DNA of 64,000 nt from contig JAKOMP010000013.1 of the NCBI GenBank assembly GCA_022241785.1, forward strand, positions 1-64,000, written 5' to 3'. Shown piece by piece: positions 17,800 to 27,301 of this stretch. Under the pieces are notes generated by a model, which saw only the letters and a program-made list of their open reading frames with translations, was not told where the DNA came from and made no database searches. How positions within the stretch are numbered: the stretch's first letter is position 1; each line of letters opens with the position of its first letter. The position numbers and the translations under genes are program-made. The DNA comes from Cyanocohniella sp. LLY. Its GTDB lineage: Bacteria; Cyanobacteriota; Cyanobacteriia; Cyanobacteriales; Nostocaceae.

Positions 17800-18708
17800 T
17801 TACGGAATAGGAACCGACCTTAATAATCTCTCAACTACATTTCTCGCACTGCGTCCTCCCCTGGGAATGAGGCGATGACAGAGAACGTGAGGGACAAGAA
17901 ATTTCACGTCGTCAGGAATGGCATAATCACGCCCTAAAAGAAAAGCTAAGGCTTGAGTAGCTTTTTGTAAGGCCAAAGTTCCCCGTGGACTGACACCCAA
18001 AGTGATTTCTTCATCCTGGCGGGTGGCTCTGACCAATTCTAGGATGTACTCTTGCAAAGAAGTATCTACTCTTACTTGTGAACAAATATTACGCAATTGA
18101 GCTATTTCTGCCAAAGTAATACAAGGCTGTAAATCATCAACCTTGACCCCTTTTTGGAGGTTTTGCAGCATCTCTAGTTCTTCTTTTGCCCCAGGATAGC
18201 CTAGACTCAAGGACAACATGAACCGATCCATTTGGGCTTCTGGTAGGGGAAAAGTGCCTTGATATTCTATGGGGTTCTGGGTAGCAATGACAAAGAAAGG
18301 CTGGGGAACTAGACGAGAGATACCATCAACTGTTACTTGATGTTCTTCCATCACTTCTAGCAAAGCTGACTGGGTGCGGGGTGTGGCGCGGTTGATTTCG
18401 TCGGCTAGCAGCACATTCGTAAATACTGGCCCAGACAAAAACGTAAATTCGCCGCTTTTGGGGTTCCAAATATTCGTGCCAGTTATATCAGTCGGCAGTA
18501 AATCGGGGGTACATTGTAGTCGTTGGAACTTGCCATCTAGTGAGCGAGCTAAGGATTTAGCTAGAAGAGTCTTGCCAACTCCAGGGACATCTTCTAGTAG
18601 AGCATGACCACCACCTAACAGGGCGACTAGTACTAAGCGGATTGCTTCGTTTTTCCCGACGATGGTACGAGCAAGATTTTTTGTTAGAGCGTCAATTTTT
18701 TCTCTCAT
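17800..18708 (-). CDS. MoxR-family AAA+ ATPase
   Basis: The 302-residue AAA+ chaperone-like ATPase shows Walker A in EDVPGVGKTLLAKSLA, Walker B in NVLLADEINRATPRTQ, sensor 1 in FFVIATQNPIEYQGTFPLPEAQ, the arginine finger in MDRFMLSL and the C-terminal lid. MoxR proteins usually work with DUF58 and VWA-domain partners to activate or assemble other complexes; neither partner is beside it here. ribF lies 110 bases upstream on the same strand. Confidence 0.9.
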   Translation of the reverse strand: MREKIDALTKNLARTIVGKNEAIRLVLVALLGGGHALLEDVPGVGKTLLAKSLARSLDGKFQRLQCTPDLLPTDITGTNIWNPKSGEFTFLSGPVFTNVLLADEINRATPRTQSALLEVMEEHQVTVDGISRLVPQPFFVIATQNPIEYQGTFPLPEAQMDRFMLSLSLGYPGAKEELEMLQNLQKGVKVDDLQPCITLAEIAQLRNICSQVRVDTSLQEYILELVRATRQDEEITLGVSPRGTLALQKATQALAFLLGRDYAIPDDVKFLVPHVLCHRLIPRGGRSARNVVERLLRSVPIP

Positions 18709-18817
18709 GCACTACAGAATCAGGAATTGGTAATTGGGCAAGAAATTGGAATGGAGAATCACCTATGCTTTATTCTCCATTCCCTGATATCCAGTGTTCC
18801 CATTCAGTCATGAAAAT

Positions 18818-19885
18818 TCAGCATTTAGCACTCAAAACTTCTCTAGCAACGGTACAGTCAAGTTGAATTTGTGTTTTCAGGGCTTCTAGAGAAGGAAATT
18901 TTTGTTCTGGGCGCAAAAATTCTATTAACTGCACAGCCAGTGTTTTGCCATATAAATCATCAGACCAATCAAATAGATGTACTTCTACAGATAAATTACT
19001 ACCGTTTACTGTGGGGCGCTTACCTATATTCATTACACCCCATATCTGAGTTGGCATAGTAGCATCTGGTGTTTGACTCACAATGGTAACACGGACAGCA
19101 TAAACACCTTGACGGGGGATAAACTTGTCTTGGGGTAATTGCAGGTTGGCTGTAGGGAAACCTATCGTTCTGCCCATTTGTTGACCTTGAATGACAACAC
19201 CAGTGAGGGTGTAAGAACGCCCCAGAAGTAAGTTGGCGTTTTTGATGTCGCCACTTTCCAAATAATGGCGGATCAATGAAGTGCTGATGGGAGCTTCTTG
19301 AGTTGGAGTGTTGTCTGTATAAGTTTGTAAGGAAACAATGGTGACGGGGATATCATGTCTAGCGGCTAGCAATTGCAAATCTTTCGCAGTACCACGGCGC
19401 TGTTTGCCGAAACAAAAATCTTGCCCCACACTAATTCGCCGACATTGTAATTGTTGCACCAAAATCTTGTCTACAAATTCTGCGGGAGACAAAGCCGATA
19501 AGTCTTTATCAAAGGGTAACAGTACAAGTTGTTCTACCCCAAGCGATCGCAATTGTTGAACTTTTTCATCCAGTGGTGTGAGCAAAGCCCGAGGTTGACC
19601 AGTGAAAAACTCCAGTGGATGAGGATCAAAGGTGACAACTGTCGAGTATGTCCGTTCTTGTGTTTGAGTTGTGTTTCTGGGGTTTTGGGGTGAGTGTTCC
19701 TGTAGATTCTCCCCATCTGCTTGTGTTTTTTCACCTTTTGCTAGCGGCAAAATTGGTTGAATAACTCGGTGATGACCAAGATGCACACCATCAAATTTGC
19801 CAAGGGCAACAGCAGTCGGCTTCAGCAGCCCTTCGGTCGAAGAAGCAACCCACACAGAACATCCATTTTTAGACAAATTTAGCAC
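18818..19885 (-). CDS. ribF: Bifunctional riboflavin kinase / FAD synthetase
   Basis: The enzyme makes FMN from riboflavin and then FAD. The N-terminal nucleotidyltransferase domain has GKFDGVHLGHHRVI and TFDPHPLEFF, then ISTSLIRHYLESGDI; the kinase domain begins near YTLTGVVIQGQQMGRTIGFPTANL. The length of 355 exceeds the usual 305-335 because of an insertion of about 30 polar residues (GEKTQADGENLQEHSPQNPR and after, residues 51-80) between two conserved strands. The insertion is low-complexity and probably a surface loop. The start at 19885 gives a 25-residue leader before the conserved GKFDG. Confidence 0.92.
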   Translation of the reverse strand: MLNLSKNGCSVWVASSTEGLLKPTAVALGKFDGVHLGHHRVIQPILPLAKGEKTQADGENLQEHSPQNPRNTTQTQERTYSTVVTFDPHPLEFFTGQPRALLTPLDEKVQQLRSLGVEQLVLLPFDKDLSALSPAEFVDKILVQQLQCRRISVGQDFCFGKQRRGTAKDLQLLAARHDIPVTIVSLQTYTDNTPTQEAPISTSLIRHYLESGDIKNANLLLGRSYTLTGVVIQGQQMGRTIGFPTANLQLPQDKFIPRQGVYAVRVTIVSQTPDATMPTQIWGVMNIGKRPTVNGSNLSVEVHLFDWSDDLYGKTLAVQLIEFLRPEQKFPSLEALKTQIQLDCTVAREVLSAKC

Positions 19886-20013
19886 GTGGATTCTGGGATT
19901 TTAGGTTTATTTAGCCATCAGGCATCAGCTACTTTACGGTCAACAGTCTGGAGTACAAGAGATTTCTTGCCGAAATAGTCTCTATTGTACTGGGAAGGTG
20001 GCGGGGTTTAATC

Positions 20014-20161
20014 CTAGTGCCAATCTCCAGCCAAGGGTCTATGAGCGTCTTTAAATTGGCTAAAAAACCACACCGCTTGCCCTCCAGTGATCGCGGCATA
20101 TCGTAAGGTATGCTCTTGCGCTAACAGCTCTTGATCACCAATCTAATCTAAAATCTCCCAT
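20014..20161 (-). pseudogene. Short frameshifted ORF, possible gene remnant
   Basis: On the minus strand an ATG at 20161 (MGDFRLD) shifts frame after 7 codons, and the other frame then encodes QELLAQEHTLRYAAITGGQA and further to a TAG at 20014. Removing a single base near 20138 would give one ORF of 48 residues ending AHRPLAGDWH. The amino-acid composition looks protein-like, but I recognise no family. It starts 18 bases after the metallo-hydrolase gene and could be a remnant, a sequencing error or chance. Confidence 0.3.
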
Positions 20162-20178
20162 CGCTTTGATTGCCAACG

Positions 20179-21075
20179 TCATAGAGAAAACTTGCTGACA
20201 GGAAAACTTTCTGATAAGGAAACTGATGTGGGGACAGGAAGAATCATTCCTTCTCGTGCCATGATGGCACCGGGAAATTCCCCACACGCTTGTTCTCCTA
20301 CATGATCCAAAAAATCATCGTTGTGGGCAGGATCATGATGGTAAATCACCAACGTTTTGACATTAGCAGCTTTGGCTATTTTCACAGCTTCTTGCCAAGT
20401 TGAATGTCCCCAGCCGATTTTCGGTGATTTTGGTGAATGATATTCTTCATCGGTATAGGTGGAATCGTAAATTAAAATATCCGCATTCCGGGATAACCAC
20501 AACACATTTTCATCCAACCTGTCAGGAAAGTGTTCAGTATCAGTGATGTAAACAGCCGCACCACCACTCCAATTAACTCGGTATCCCACAGCTTCACCTG
20601 GATGATTGAGGGCTGCTGTTTCTATGGTAATGTCGTTGATATGTATTTCTTGCCCTGGTTTCACGTCGTAAAAATGCAAATTTGCCTGCATAATCTGTAA
20701 AGGTACAGGAAAATTTGGGTGCAGCATCTGGTCATTAAGACGTTGTTCTATGGTTGAACCATCAGGAGCGATCGCCCCATAAATATGAAATTTATTACCC
20801 TGGACAAACCCTGGGACAAAGAAGGGAAATCCTTGCATATGATCCCAGTGGGAGTGGGTGAAAAATATATGACCTTCGATTGGCATATGGCGCAATAAAG
20901 ATTGCCCCAAAACATGCAGTCCTGTACCAGCATCAAAAATTAAGCGTCTACCGCCAACTTGCATCTCAACGCAAGGGGTATTACCGCCATAACGAACTGT
21001 GTGTGTACCTGGACTGGGGATGCTCCCACGAACGCCCCAAAATTGCACGGTAAATTGGTTCTCTATCCTGGACAT
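20179..21075 (-). CDS. MBL-fold metallo-hydrolase (phosphodiesterase-like)
   Basis: The 298-residue protein has the beta-lactamase-fold zinc motif HSHWDH (in FFTHSHWDHMQGFPFF), a later His in LNHPGEAVGY, Asp in IYDSTYTDEEY and VIYHHDPAHNDD near the C terminus. It resembles the RNase Z/PhnP-like group of metal-dependent phosphodiesterases, but there is no RNase Z exosite arm and the substrate is unknown. The ATG at 21075 (MSRIENQFTVQFWGVRGS) is chosen; a TTG eleven codons upstream is the only other start. Confidence 0.82.
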   Translation of the reverse strand: MSRIENQFTVQFWGVRGSIPSPGTHTVRYGGNTPCVEMQVGGRRLIFDAGTGLHVLGQSLLRHMPIEGHIFFTHSHWDHMQGFPFFVPGFVQGNKFHIYGAIAPDGSTIEQRLNDQMLHPNFPVPLQIMQANLHFYDVKPGQEIHINDITIETAALNHPGEAVGYRVNWSGGAAVYITDTEHFPDRLDENVLWLSRNADILIYDSTYTDEEYHSPKSPKIGWGHSTWQEAVKIAKAANVKTLVIYHHDPAHNDDFLDHVGEQACGEFPGAIMAREGMILPVPTSVSLSESFPVSKFSL

Positions 21076-21454
21076 GGGTATTGCTTGCTGGATTGAGCGG
21101 GCGATCAAAAATACAAATGTTACTTGTTTTGTTCAGTCTATACTTTATTGCTACATATTACCCAAGGGTTATTACTGAGAAGAACAGCATTCCTTATTTC
21201 AGATTGGTTATATTAGCGTAGGCTATATATTACAAGGCATTTGTCCAAATTTTTTCAGTGTATTTTGATAATGAATATCGAGATAGCTCCTACTTTATAG
21301 CCTAAATTTTGCTGTGATGCATTTAACTATGCTTTACGGTTTATTTTTAGTAAATAGCCCAACATCAGAAAATGGGTAAAAAGTTTTTTAGTTGCCCAAT
21401 TTTCCAATATTTAGCCACGTTATTTTGATGGATTAACGAAATTACACAAATGAT
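21076..21454. other. Non-coding interval, nothing recognised
   Basis: This AT-rich gap between surE and the metallo-hydrolase gene shows no ORF with a ribosome-binding site, no obvious hairpin and no repeat. It presumably contains the promoter of the hydrolase gene on the minus strand. Confidence 0.5.
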
Positions 21455-22252
21455 TCAGGGAAAAGGAAAATCCCACTGGGCTAAGTTATCCAGTCCATTT
21501 CCATAGGTAAGGTTGTACTGCAATGGCGTGATACTAATGTAGTTTTTGCGGGTAACATGCACGTCAATAGGCACGTTTTGTGGCAGATTTAAACCTGCTG
21601 GGGGTTCCACATCTTCTAATACTTCACCGGTTAACCAGTAGTAGATTTTGCCACGAGGATCGACTCGTTTGTCAAAAACATCTACGTAACGCCGCACTCC
21701 TTGACGAGTCAGAGTTACGCCAGCAATTTCTTCCCACTTCACAGCCGGAACATTCACATTCAGCAACATTAAATCTGGCAGGGGTTTTACTGCTAGTTGA
21801 TCTACAAGAATTTTGGCAAAATGAGCAGCAGGTTGAAAGTCTTTGGAAGTATGGCTGGTAAGACTAAAAGCTATGCTGGGAATACCTTCAATTAATCCTT
21901 CCATAGCCGCAGAAACAGTGCCGGAATAAAGAATTTCCGTGCCTAAATTTGCACCTTGATTAATGCCAGATAGTACTAAATCAGGGGGAGAGTCGAGTAA
22001 AGCCCAAAGTGCTAATTTTACACAGTCAGAGGGAGTACCATCACAAGCCCAAGCATTCACAGCCGGATGAAATACAGATTCAATCACTTCCGCACGAATC
22101 GGTTGGTGCATGGTTAGTCCATGTCCAGTTGCCGATCGCTCCCGATCTGGACAAACTACAGTTACATCATGGCCGGCTTCTGCCAAATAATTGGCGAGGG
22201 TACGAATACCCAAAGCCGTAATTCCGTCATCATTGCTAATGAGTAATTTCAT
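21455..22252 (-). CDS. surE: 5'/3'-nucleotidase SurE
   Basis: The cytoplasmic phosphatase hydrolyses nucleoside monophosphates and related substrates. The metal-binding start [16 protein letters not shown] (Asp8-Asp9) and the loop [10 protein letters not shown] together with [11 protein letters not shown] and [10 protein letters not shown] (the Asn metal ligand) are all intact. Length of about 265 is normal. Two adjacent in-frame ATGs (22252 and 22258) are possible starts; the first residues [10 protein letters not shown] match the usual N terminus. Confidence 0.94.
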   Translation of the reverse strand: MKLLISNDDGITALGIRTLANYLAEAGHDVTVVCPDRERSATGHGLTMHQPIRAEVIESVFHPAVNAWACDGTPSDCVKLALWALLDSPPDLVLSGINQGANLGTEILYSGTVSAAMEGLIEGIPSIAFSLTSHTSKDFQPAAHFAKILVDQLAVKPLPDLMLLNVNVPAVKWEEIAGVTLTRQGVRRYVDVFDKRVDPRGKIYYWLTGEVLEDVEPPAGLNLPQNVPIDVHVTRKNYISITPLQYNLTYGNGLDNLAQWDFPFP

Positions 22253-22265
22253 GGTCATTGAAGAA

Positions 22266-22296
22266 GGGACTAGGGGCTAGGGACTAGGGGCTAGAG
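22266..22296. repeat. Short tandem heptamer repeat (GGGACTA/GGGGCTA)
   Basis: Four to five heptamer copies alternate GGGACTA and GGGGCTA immediately upstream of surE. Arrays of this kind lie at 7552-7573 and 29638-29681 as well. Confidence 0.7.
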
Positions 22297-22390
22297 AGGA
22301 TAATGTAATGTTTGTTCCCCCTATAAAAATAAATGGTGGGTTTTGATAGGGGTATCACTATTACTTCCTGTTTTCTGTTCCCTTTTTAAC

Positions 22391-22481
22391 AGGACTTACG
22401 CAAGGACTACGCATTTACGTCATTGCGACGTAAGGAAGCAATCTCAAAGTCTGGTTTTTCCGTTACGATTGCGTAAGTCCT
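22391..22481. mobile_element. MITE with 13-bp terminal repeats AGGACTTACGCAA, short form
   Basis: A 91-base element has AGGACTTACGCAA at 22391-22403 and its exact complement TTGCGTAAGTCCT at 22469-22481. Its ends match those of the 145-base element at 12879-13023, but the interiors differ. Internally CATTTACGTCATTGCGACG and related text also occurs in palindromic form. Confidence 0.75.
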
Positions 22482-22699
22482 ATTTAAGAGTCATTAGTTA
22501 TTTGTGATTTTTTATCAGTCATTTGTCAATATCAGATGTCACAAGCATGAGGCAAAAAAACACTCTCATATCACCCAATCGCCTCTAAACTGGTAAACAG
22601 AGACTGGGTTTTGACCTTGGCCTCTGATTCAGGTTATTGGTAATCAGTCGAAAGCTTTACACTAATAACCAACGACTCATGACCCATGACTAATAACTA

Positions 22700-23692
22700 A
22701 TGACTAGCAATTTAGAGGCTCAACTTTTAGCACTGCGGCAAGAAGGAGAACGAGCGATCGCCGCCGCCGACACCCTAGAAAAACTGGAAGAACTCAGAGT
22801 TAGCTATCTGGGTAAAAAAGGGCAACTAGGGGCATTGTTGCGAAGTATGGGACAAATGAGTGCGGAGGAAAGACCCAAAATCGGGGCGATCGCCAATACA
22901 GTCAAAGAGTCCATACAAAATAGTCTAGACCAGCAACGCGCCACCCTGGAAATAGCCAAAATTCAGGCGCAACTAGAGGCAGAAACTCTAGATGTAACTA
23001 TGCCTGGAGTTTTTCGCCCCCAAGGTCGTATCCATCCACTCAATGGGATTATTGATCGCGCACTAGATGTATTTGTGGGTCTAGGCTACACCGTAGCTGA
23101 AGGGCCAGAGATGGAAACAGATTATTATAATTTTGAAGCTTTAAATACTCCACCTGACCACCCCGCCCGTGATATGCAGGATACCTTCTACTTGCCAGAT
23201 GGTAATCTGCTGCGGACTCATACTTCATCGGTGCAAATCCGCTACATGGAAAAAGAGGAACCACCCATCCGAGTTGTCGCCCCAGGACGAGTTTATCGGC
23301 GAGATAATGTAGATGCTACTCACTCGGCTGTTTTCCATCAAATAGAACTGTTAGCCATTGATGAAGGACTGACATTTACAGACCTCAAAGGCACAATTAA
23401 AGTATTTTTACAAGCAATATTTGGTGATTTGCCAATACGTTTCCGTGCTAGTTATTTTCCCTTTACCGAACCCTCCGCTGAAGTCGATTTGCAGTGGAAT
23501 GGACGCTGGTTAGAAGTCATGGGCTGCGGCATGGTTGATCCAAATGTGATGAAATCTGTAGGTTATGACCCAGAAGTTTATACTGGTTTTGCCGCAGGTT
23601 TTGGTGTAGAACGCTTTGCTATGGTATTACACCAAATTGATGATATTCGCCGCTTGTATAACAGCGATTTACGCTTTTTACAGCAGTTTTAA
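22700..23692 (+). CDS. pheS: Phenylalanyl-tRNA synthetase alpha subunit
   Basis: The 330-residue catalytic subunit charges tRNA-Phe in complex with PheT. It has the N-terminal coiled coil (about residues 1-85), motif 1 near [19 protein letters not shown], motif 2 in [20 protein letters not shown] and motif 3 in [20 protein letters not shown]. pheT is not adjacent, as is usual in cyanobacteria. A terminator hairpin follows at 23744-23770. Confidence 0.96.
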   Translation: MTSNLEAQLLALRQEGERAIAAADTLEKLEELRVSYLGKKGQLGALLRSMGQMSAEERPKIGAIANTVKESIQNSLDQQRATLEIAKIQAQLEAETLDVTMPGVFRPQGRIHPLNGIIDRALDVFVGLGYTVAEGPEMETDYYNFEALNTPPDHPARDMQDTFYLPDGNLLRTHTSSVQIRYMEKEEPPIRVVAPGRVYRRDNVDATHSAVFHQIELLAIDEGLTFTDLKGTIKVFLQAIFGDLPIRFRASYFPFTEPSAEVDLQWNGRWLEVMGCGMVDPNVMKSVGYDPEVYTGFAAGFGVERFAMVLHQIDDIRRLYNSDLRFLQQF

Positions 23693-23743
23693 TGTTGGCA
23701 GCCATCGTACCAATTTTCTAAAATTCGGCAATAGAATGAACTA

Positions 23744-23770
23744 CGCTAATCCGCTTGACTGAGATTAGCG
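23744..23770 (+). terminator. Rho-independent terminator of pheS
   Basis: CGCTAATC (23744-23751) pairs with GATTAGCG (23763-23770) around an 11-base loop and is followed by TTTCCTC. It is 52 bases after the pheS stop. Confidence 0.7.
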
Positions 23771-23898
23771 TTTCCTCAATAACTAATCTCACGACGTAAA
23801 TCAACAAGTGCGATCCCCTCAGCAACCTCACCATCAAAAGTGCATCATCAAACAGCCCATCGTAGACATCGCTTATTTGCAAGAGTTGGCTATTTACT

Positions 23899-24138
23899 TT
23901 ACTCGTAAAAGAACGGAAAAAATTGTTCTTCAGGAATATATTTACTTGCTTGTCTAAAAATAGCTTTGCAAGTTCCTGTATCTAACTGCCTATGTGATGG
24001 TATTGTTAAAGTTTATTTTTGTTCTACGCCAGAACGACGTAACTTAATATGACTACCCTTTTGGCTGTGTACTTCAAAGCCAAACTCACCCAAAATTTCA
24101 ACAACCTCAGCACCAGATAATCTTTTGAGTCTAGGCAT
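23899..24138 (-). pseudogene. hicA: HicA-type mRNA interferase toxin with in-frame stop
   Basis: The reading frame from the ATG at 24138 to the TAA at 23899 is 80 codons, the normal HicA size, but codon 42 (24013-24015) is TAA. Upstream is MPRLKRLSGAEVVEILGEFG with the catalytic His in GSHIKLRR (H30); downstream in the same frame is TLTIPSHRQLDTGT and FRQASKYIPEEQF, the expected HicA C-terminal half. A single CAA-to-TAA change would explain it. HicA cleaves mRNA; a 41-residue fragment lacking the second half should be inactive. The ATG overlaps the hicB end by 8 bases, the normal arrangement for a hicBA operon. Confidence 0.8.
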
Positions 24139-24364
24139 ATGCTGGTTGGAGTTCAAAAGTTACCAGTAGAGAAGGTTTTTCTACTAAGCCAAATTGAGTT
24201 GGATCTTCGTCTTCTAAATGCAAAGCCACTGCTTCACGAAGGTTATGAACAACTGCATCTAGAGTCTCTCCCTGAGTTACTACGGAAACTTCTATACATT
24301 CGGCGACATATCCGTGCTGTTCACCTGCATGAATGACTGCTCTAATATTTTGCTTCAACTCCAT
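24131..24364 (-). CDS. hicB: HicB-family antitoxin
   Basis: The 77-residue protein has the HicB partial RNase-H fold: IRAVIHAGEQHGYVAECIE, VVTQGETLDAVVHNLREA and an acidic LHLEDEDP segment. It lacks a C-terminal DNA-binding domain, as in the shorter HicB group. It precedes hicA and overlaps its start by 8 bases, so the two were cotranslated. The partner toxin is interrupted by a stop codon (see 23899-24138), making this antitoxin an apparent orphan. Confidence 0.85.
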   Translation of the reverse strand: MELKQNIRAVIHAGEQHGYVAECIEVSVVTQGETLDAVVHNLREAVALHLEDEDPTQFGLVEKPSLLVTFELQPAYA

Positions 24365-24516
24365 AAGTCATATTAAAAAATCTAAGAAGTTTATTAAGCT
24401 AGGTTATGGTTTTATGCTACACCATTCCACAATAAAGTAAAAGAAAGATTCATGAAATGTGAATATCAAGTCCTAAAATCACCATTGATGACCACTTTCA
24501 AATAGATGAGCAAATA

Positions 24517-25950
24517 CTAGTTTGTGCAATTATCACAATGTCCACAATGCCAGTTAGCAGCTTCTTTTTGAAAACCAAAAGCATTTAATAGAAACTGCCA
24601 ACGGCATTTTTTTGTAGTTAAATATTGTTGCATTTGTTTAGCAGCTTGTGATTGTGTTGCTGGCTGATTTTTTCCACCGGAATTAATTACATAATGAAAA
24701 GGATCAAGCCAATTTAGTTGACCGTTGCTGTGGAGTAAAGCCAGTGCTGTCGCACCATCAGGAAATTGTCGGATTACTTTGTTGACTTCCCCTTGCTTGG
24801 GCAATTTTTTCACTAATTGCTGTGCTGTGCGTTGTTGCGATCGCATTTGTTCATCAAAGAATTTTTGTCTTTGCTTATCTTCTGGATCTAACCATCCGGT
24901 GGGTTCACTCACTAAAGTTAATGCCTCGGCGGGTTTACCATCTCTGCCGGCGCGGCCAATTTCTTGGACATATTCAGACATGAGGTGTGGTGCGTGAAAA
25001 TGAACCACCCAGCGGCAATCTGGCTTATTAATCCCCATGCCAAAGGCACAGGTACAAACCACAAAGGGCATTTTTCCACTTAACCAATTAGCTTCCACAG
25101 TACGGCGTTCTGCTGCGCCTAATCCGGCGTGATAACTAGCTGTGGCGTAACCCATCTCTGCTAACCATGCAGCTAATTCTTCACTATCTCGCCTAGTACG
25201 GACATAAATTAATCCCGCTTGTTGGGGGCGCTTTTGAATAAATTTTAATAATAGCTGTTTTCTACTTCTGGGTGTCCAGGCGATGCGAACGCTGGGATGT
25301 AAATTGGGACGGTAAGGATTTAAGCGGAAAATTTCTGGTGTTTGTAATTGTAAAACTGTTTGAATAATTTTTTGGGCAGATGGGTCAGCAGTAGCAGTAA
25401 AAGCGGCGATGCTAATTTTTGTTCCCGGTGGTTTTGATTTGAGTAATGCAGGTCTGACTGCGCCTAATCTGCGGTAAGCTGGACGAAATGTGTCACCCCA
25501 CTGTACTAAACAATGAGCTTCATCTAATATTAGGGAATTAATTTGTAATTGCGGCTGACATAACCTTTCCCAAACTGGCGCACTCAATAAAGTTTCGGGT
25601 GATAAATATAGTAATTTCAGTTGCTGTTTTTCTAAAGCTTGGAGTGTGGCACGACGTTGAAATGATGGTAATTCACTATGCAAAAGTGCTGCTTTTTGTT
25701 GATGTTGTAGTAACTCCTGTACTTGGTTTTCCATTAGGGCTACTAAGGGCGAAACTACTAAAGTTAAACCTGTTTGTAGCAGTGCAGGCAGTTGAAAACA
25801 AATTGATTTTCCGCCACCCGTGGGCATAATAATCAACGCATCTTTATTTGTTAATAAACTGTTGACAATTTCGCCTTGTGGTGGACGGAAATCATTGTAA
25901 CCCCAAATTTTTTGCAAGGTAGCGCGAACTGTTTGGGAGTTGATTGACAT
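24517..25950 (-). CDS. recQ: RecQ-family ATP-dependent DNA helicase
   Basis: The 477-residue 3'-5' helicase acts in recombination and fork repair. Motif 0 (WGYNDFRPPQGEIV), Walker A (IMPTGGGKSICFQLPAL), DEAH box (LILDEAHCLVQWGDTFRPAY), motif V and VI (CAFGMGINKPDCRWVVHF, VQEIGRAGRDGKPA) are all visible. The RecQ C-terminal region is reduced and ends with a Cys-rich zinc site (HCGHCDNCTN). There is no HRDC domain, so it belongs to the shorter cyanobacterial RecQ-like group. Confidence 0.9.
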   Translation of the reverse strand: MSINSQTVRATLQKIWGYNDFRPPQGEIVNSLLTNKDALIIMPTGGGKSICFQLPALLQTGLTLVVSPLVALMENQVQELLQHQQKAALLHSELPSFQRRATLQALEKQQLKLLYLSPETLLSAPVWERLCQPQLQINSLILDEAHCLVQWGDTFRPAYRRLGAVRPALLKSKPPGTKISIAAFTATADPSAQKIIQTVLQLQTPEIFRLNPYRPNLHPSVRIAWTPRSRKQLLLKFIQKRPQQAGLIYVRTRRDSEELAAWLAEMGYATASYHAGLGAAERRTVEANWLSGKMPFVVCTCAFGMGINKPDCRWVVHFHAPHLMSEYVQEIGRAGRDGKPAEALTLVSEPTGWLDPEDKQRQKFFDEQMRSQQRTAQQLVKKLPKQGEVNKVIRQFPDGATALALLHSNGQLNWLDPFHYVINSGGKNQPATQSQAAKQMQQYLTTKKCRWQFLLNAFGFQKEAANWHCGHCDNCTN

Positions 25951-26010
25951 AGAGTCTAGGGATAATTTAATGCTTAGTCTTAGTATTCCCTTTTCTCTTG
26001 ATAACTATAA

Positions 26011-26670
26011 TTAACGAGTATAGTTTCGTACTTGTGTAGGTATTTGCTCAATTGACCGAGAATCTGCGATCGCTTCCCCAGCAACTAATTTTAATGGCAC
26101 CACACCTGCCCAAACTGGCAAAGTGTAATCGGCCTCATCATCTAGGGGTGGGCCTGTCCGTACTTTGGCTGAGGCTTCTGTTAACGGTAGAGAAAGTACT
26201 AAAGTTCCTTGTAACTCCTGGCGATTAGGTGGACGCACTTCTTCCCATCTTTTTGGTATCACATGGTCAGTAAATGCTTGCAGGGCTGCTAGTTTTTCTT
26301 CAGCATCTTTCACTAGGGCTGCTGTCCCAAATATGACGACTGAACGGTAATTCATTGAGTGGTGATAGGCAGATCGCGCTAGTACTAATCCATCTAGTAA
26401 CGTGACAGTTAGGCAAACTTCGATACCAGTTTGTAGCGATCGCAGCATCCGACTAGCTGGTGAACCATGAATATATAATTGGTCATCAACTCGACCATAA
26501 GCGGTGGGAATGACATAAGGTTGATTGTCTATGGCAAATCCTACATGGCAAATTAACCCTTCATCTAAAATTTGATAAATCACCTCACGCTCATAATTTC
26601 CCCTTTGAGGTACGCGCTTAATTTGACTACGTTGTGTGGGTGTTAGATTTTCCTGATTAATTTCACTCAT
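26011..26670 (-). CDS. Pyridoxamine 5'-phosphate oxidase-like flavin-binding protein
   Basis: The 219-residue protein belongs to the split-barrel FMN-binding superfamily related to NimA and PNPOx. QRGNYEREVIYQILDEGLIC and VIPTAYGRVDDQLYIHGSPA match the Pyridox_oxidase-type N-terminal beta barrel. It is encoded after the GNAT gene on the minus strand and both are divergent from a MocR-type regulator, a setting often seen with vitamin-B6-related genes. Whether it oxidises PNP/PMP or only binds flavin cannot be decided. Confidence 0.78.
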   Translation of the reverse strand: MSEINQENLTPTQRSQIKRVPQRGNYEREVIYQILDEGLICHVGFAIDNQPYVIPTAYGRVDDQLYIHGSPASRMLRSLQTGIEVCLTVTLLDGLVLARSAYHHSMNYRSVVIFGTAALVKDAEEKLAALQAFTDHVIPKRWEEVRPPNRQELQGTLVLSLPLTEASAKVRTGPPLDDEADYTLPVWAGVVPLKLVAGEAIADSRSIEQIPTQVRNYTR

Positions 26671-26714
26671 GATGATATTTCCACTAAATTAAGTTAAGTT
26701 GCATTCAGAAACGT

Positions 26715-27212
26715 CTATTCCTTTCCCCACTCCCTTAAATCCAGTTGCATGGCATTACTTTCTAAAAAACCCAGGCTAGAGTAGACGGGTTTACCTGATG
26801 GCGATGCATTGAGAACTACCCGTGTGCAACCAATCGCTTTTAAATGAGACATTGCACTTTGAGTTAATTGCTTGGCAATACCTTGTCTGCGGTAAGCTGT
26901 TTCTACGTAAACACCCCAGATATATCCCAGTTTTCGATACTCGGCGGTGAATACGTTGGGGTATAAACCAGAAAATAATTGACAACTAGCAGAACCCACG
27001 ATTACGCTATTTACTTCTGCCACAAAAGCTTGATAAAACAACTCTTGTCGAGCTTGGGTGATAAACTCAAGGGTTATATCCAGCCAATTAGGACTCATTA
27101 CTTCATCAAGAACGTCGTTATCTCGCCACATTTGATAAAAGTGCTGTGCAATCAGTGAGTCTTCTGGGGGTGTTGTTTCTCTAATGGTGATGTGTTGTTC
27201 TGTCAGCATCAT
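26715..27212 (-). CDS. GNAT-family N-acetyltransferase
   Basis: This is a GNAT-fold acetyltransferase of 165 residues (starts MMLTEQHITIRE). The acetyl-CoA-binding segment is VYVETAYRRQGIAKQLTQSAM (R/Q-x-x-G-x-A type), followed by CTRVVLNASPSGKPVYSSLGF. The substrate is unknown. It precedes the PNPOx-like gene by 44 bases and is likely cotranscribed with it. Its start codon is within 101 bases of the divergent MocR start. ATG codons at 27209 and 27212 are both possible. Confidence 0.8.
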   Translation of the reverse strand: MMLTEQHITIRETTPPEDSLIAQHFYQMWRDNDVLDEVMSPNWLDITLEFITQARQELFYQAFVAEVNSVIVGSASCQLFSGLYPNVFTAEYRKLGYIWGVYVETAYRRQGIAKQLTQSAMSHLKAIGCTRVVLNASPSGKPVYSSLGFLESNAMQLDLREWGKE

Positions 27213-27254
27213 TAGGGGTGTTGATGTCAATTAATGTCAGCGTAGTTTTCCTAG

Positions 27255-27301
27255 TGGTATTAAACAAGAGCCACTTTTGTGATTTAATACCAGTCCACTT
27301 T
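27255..27301. promoter_or_regulatory. Candidate MocR/PdxR operator in the divergent intergenic region
   Basis: Between the GNAT gene and the MocR-type gene, TGGTATTAAA (27255-27264) and TTTAATACCA (27283-27292) are exact inverted repeats. On the minus strand two AAAGTGG sites (27271-27277 and 27295-27301) are directly repeated 24 bases apart. From memory, the PdxR operator of Corynebacterium has an AAAGTGG core, so these are good candidate operator half-sites. The regulator gene starts at 27314. Confidence 0.6.
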
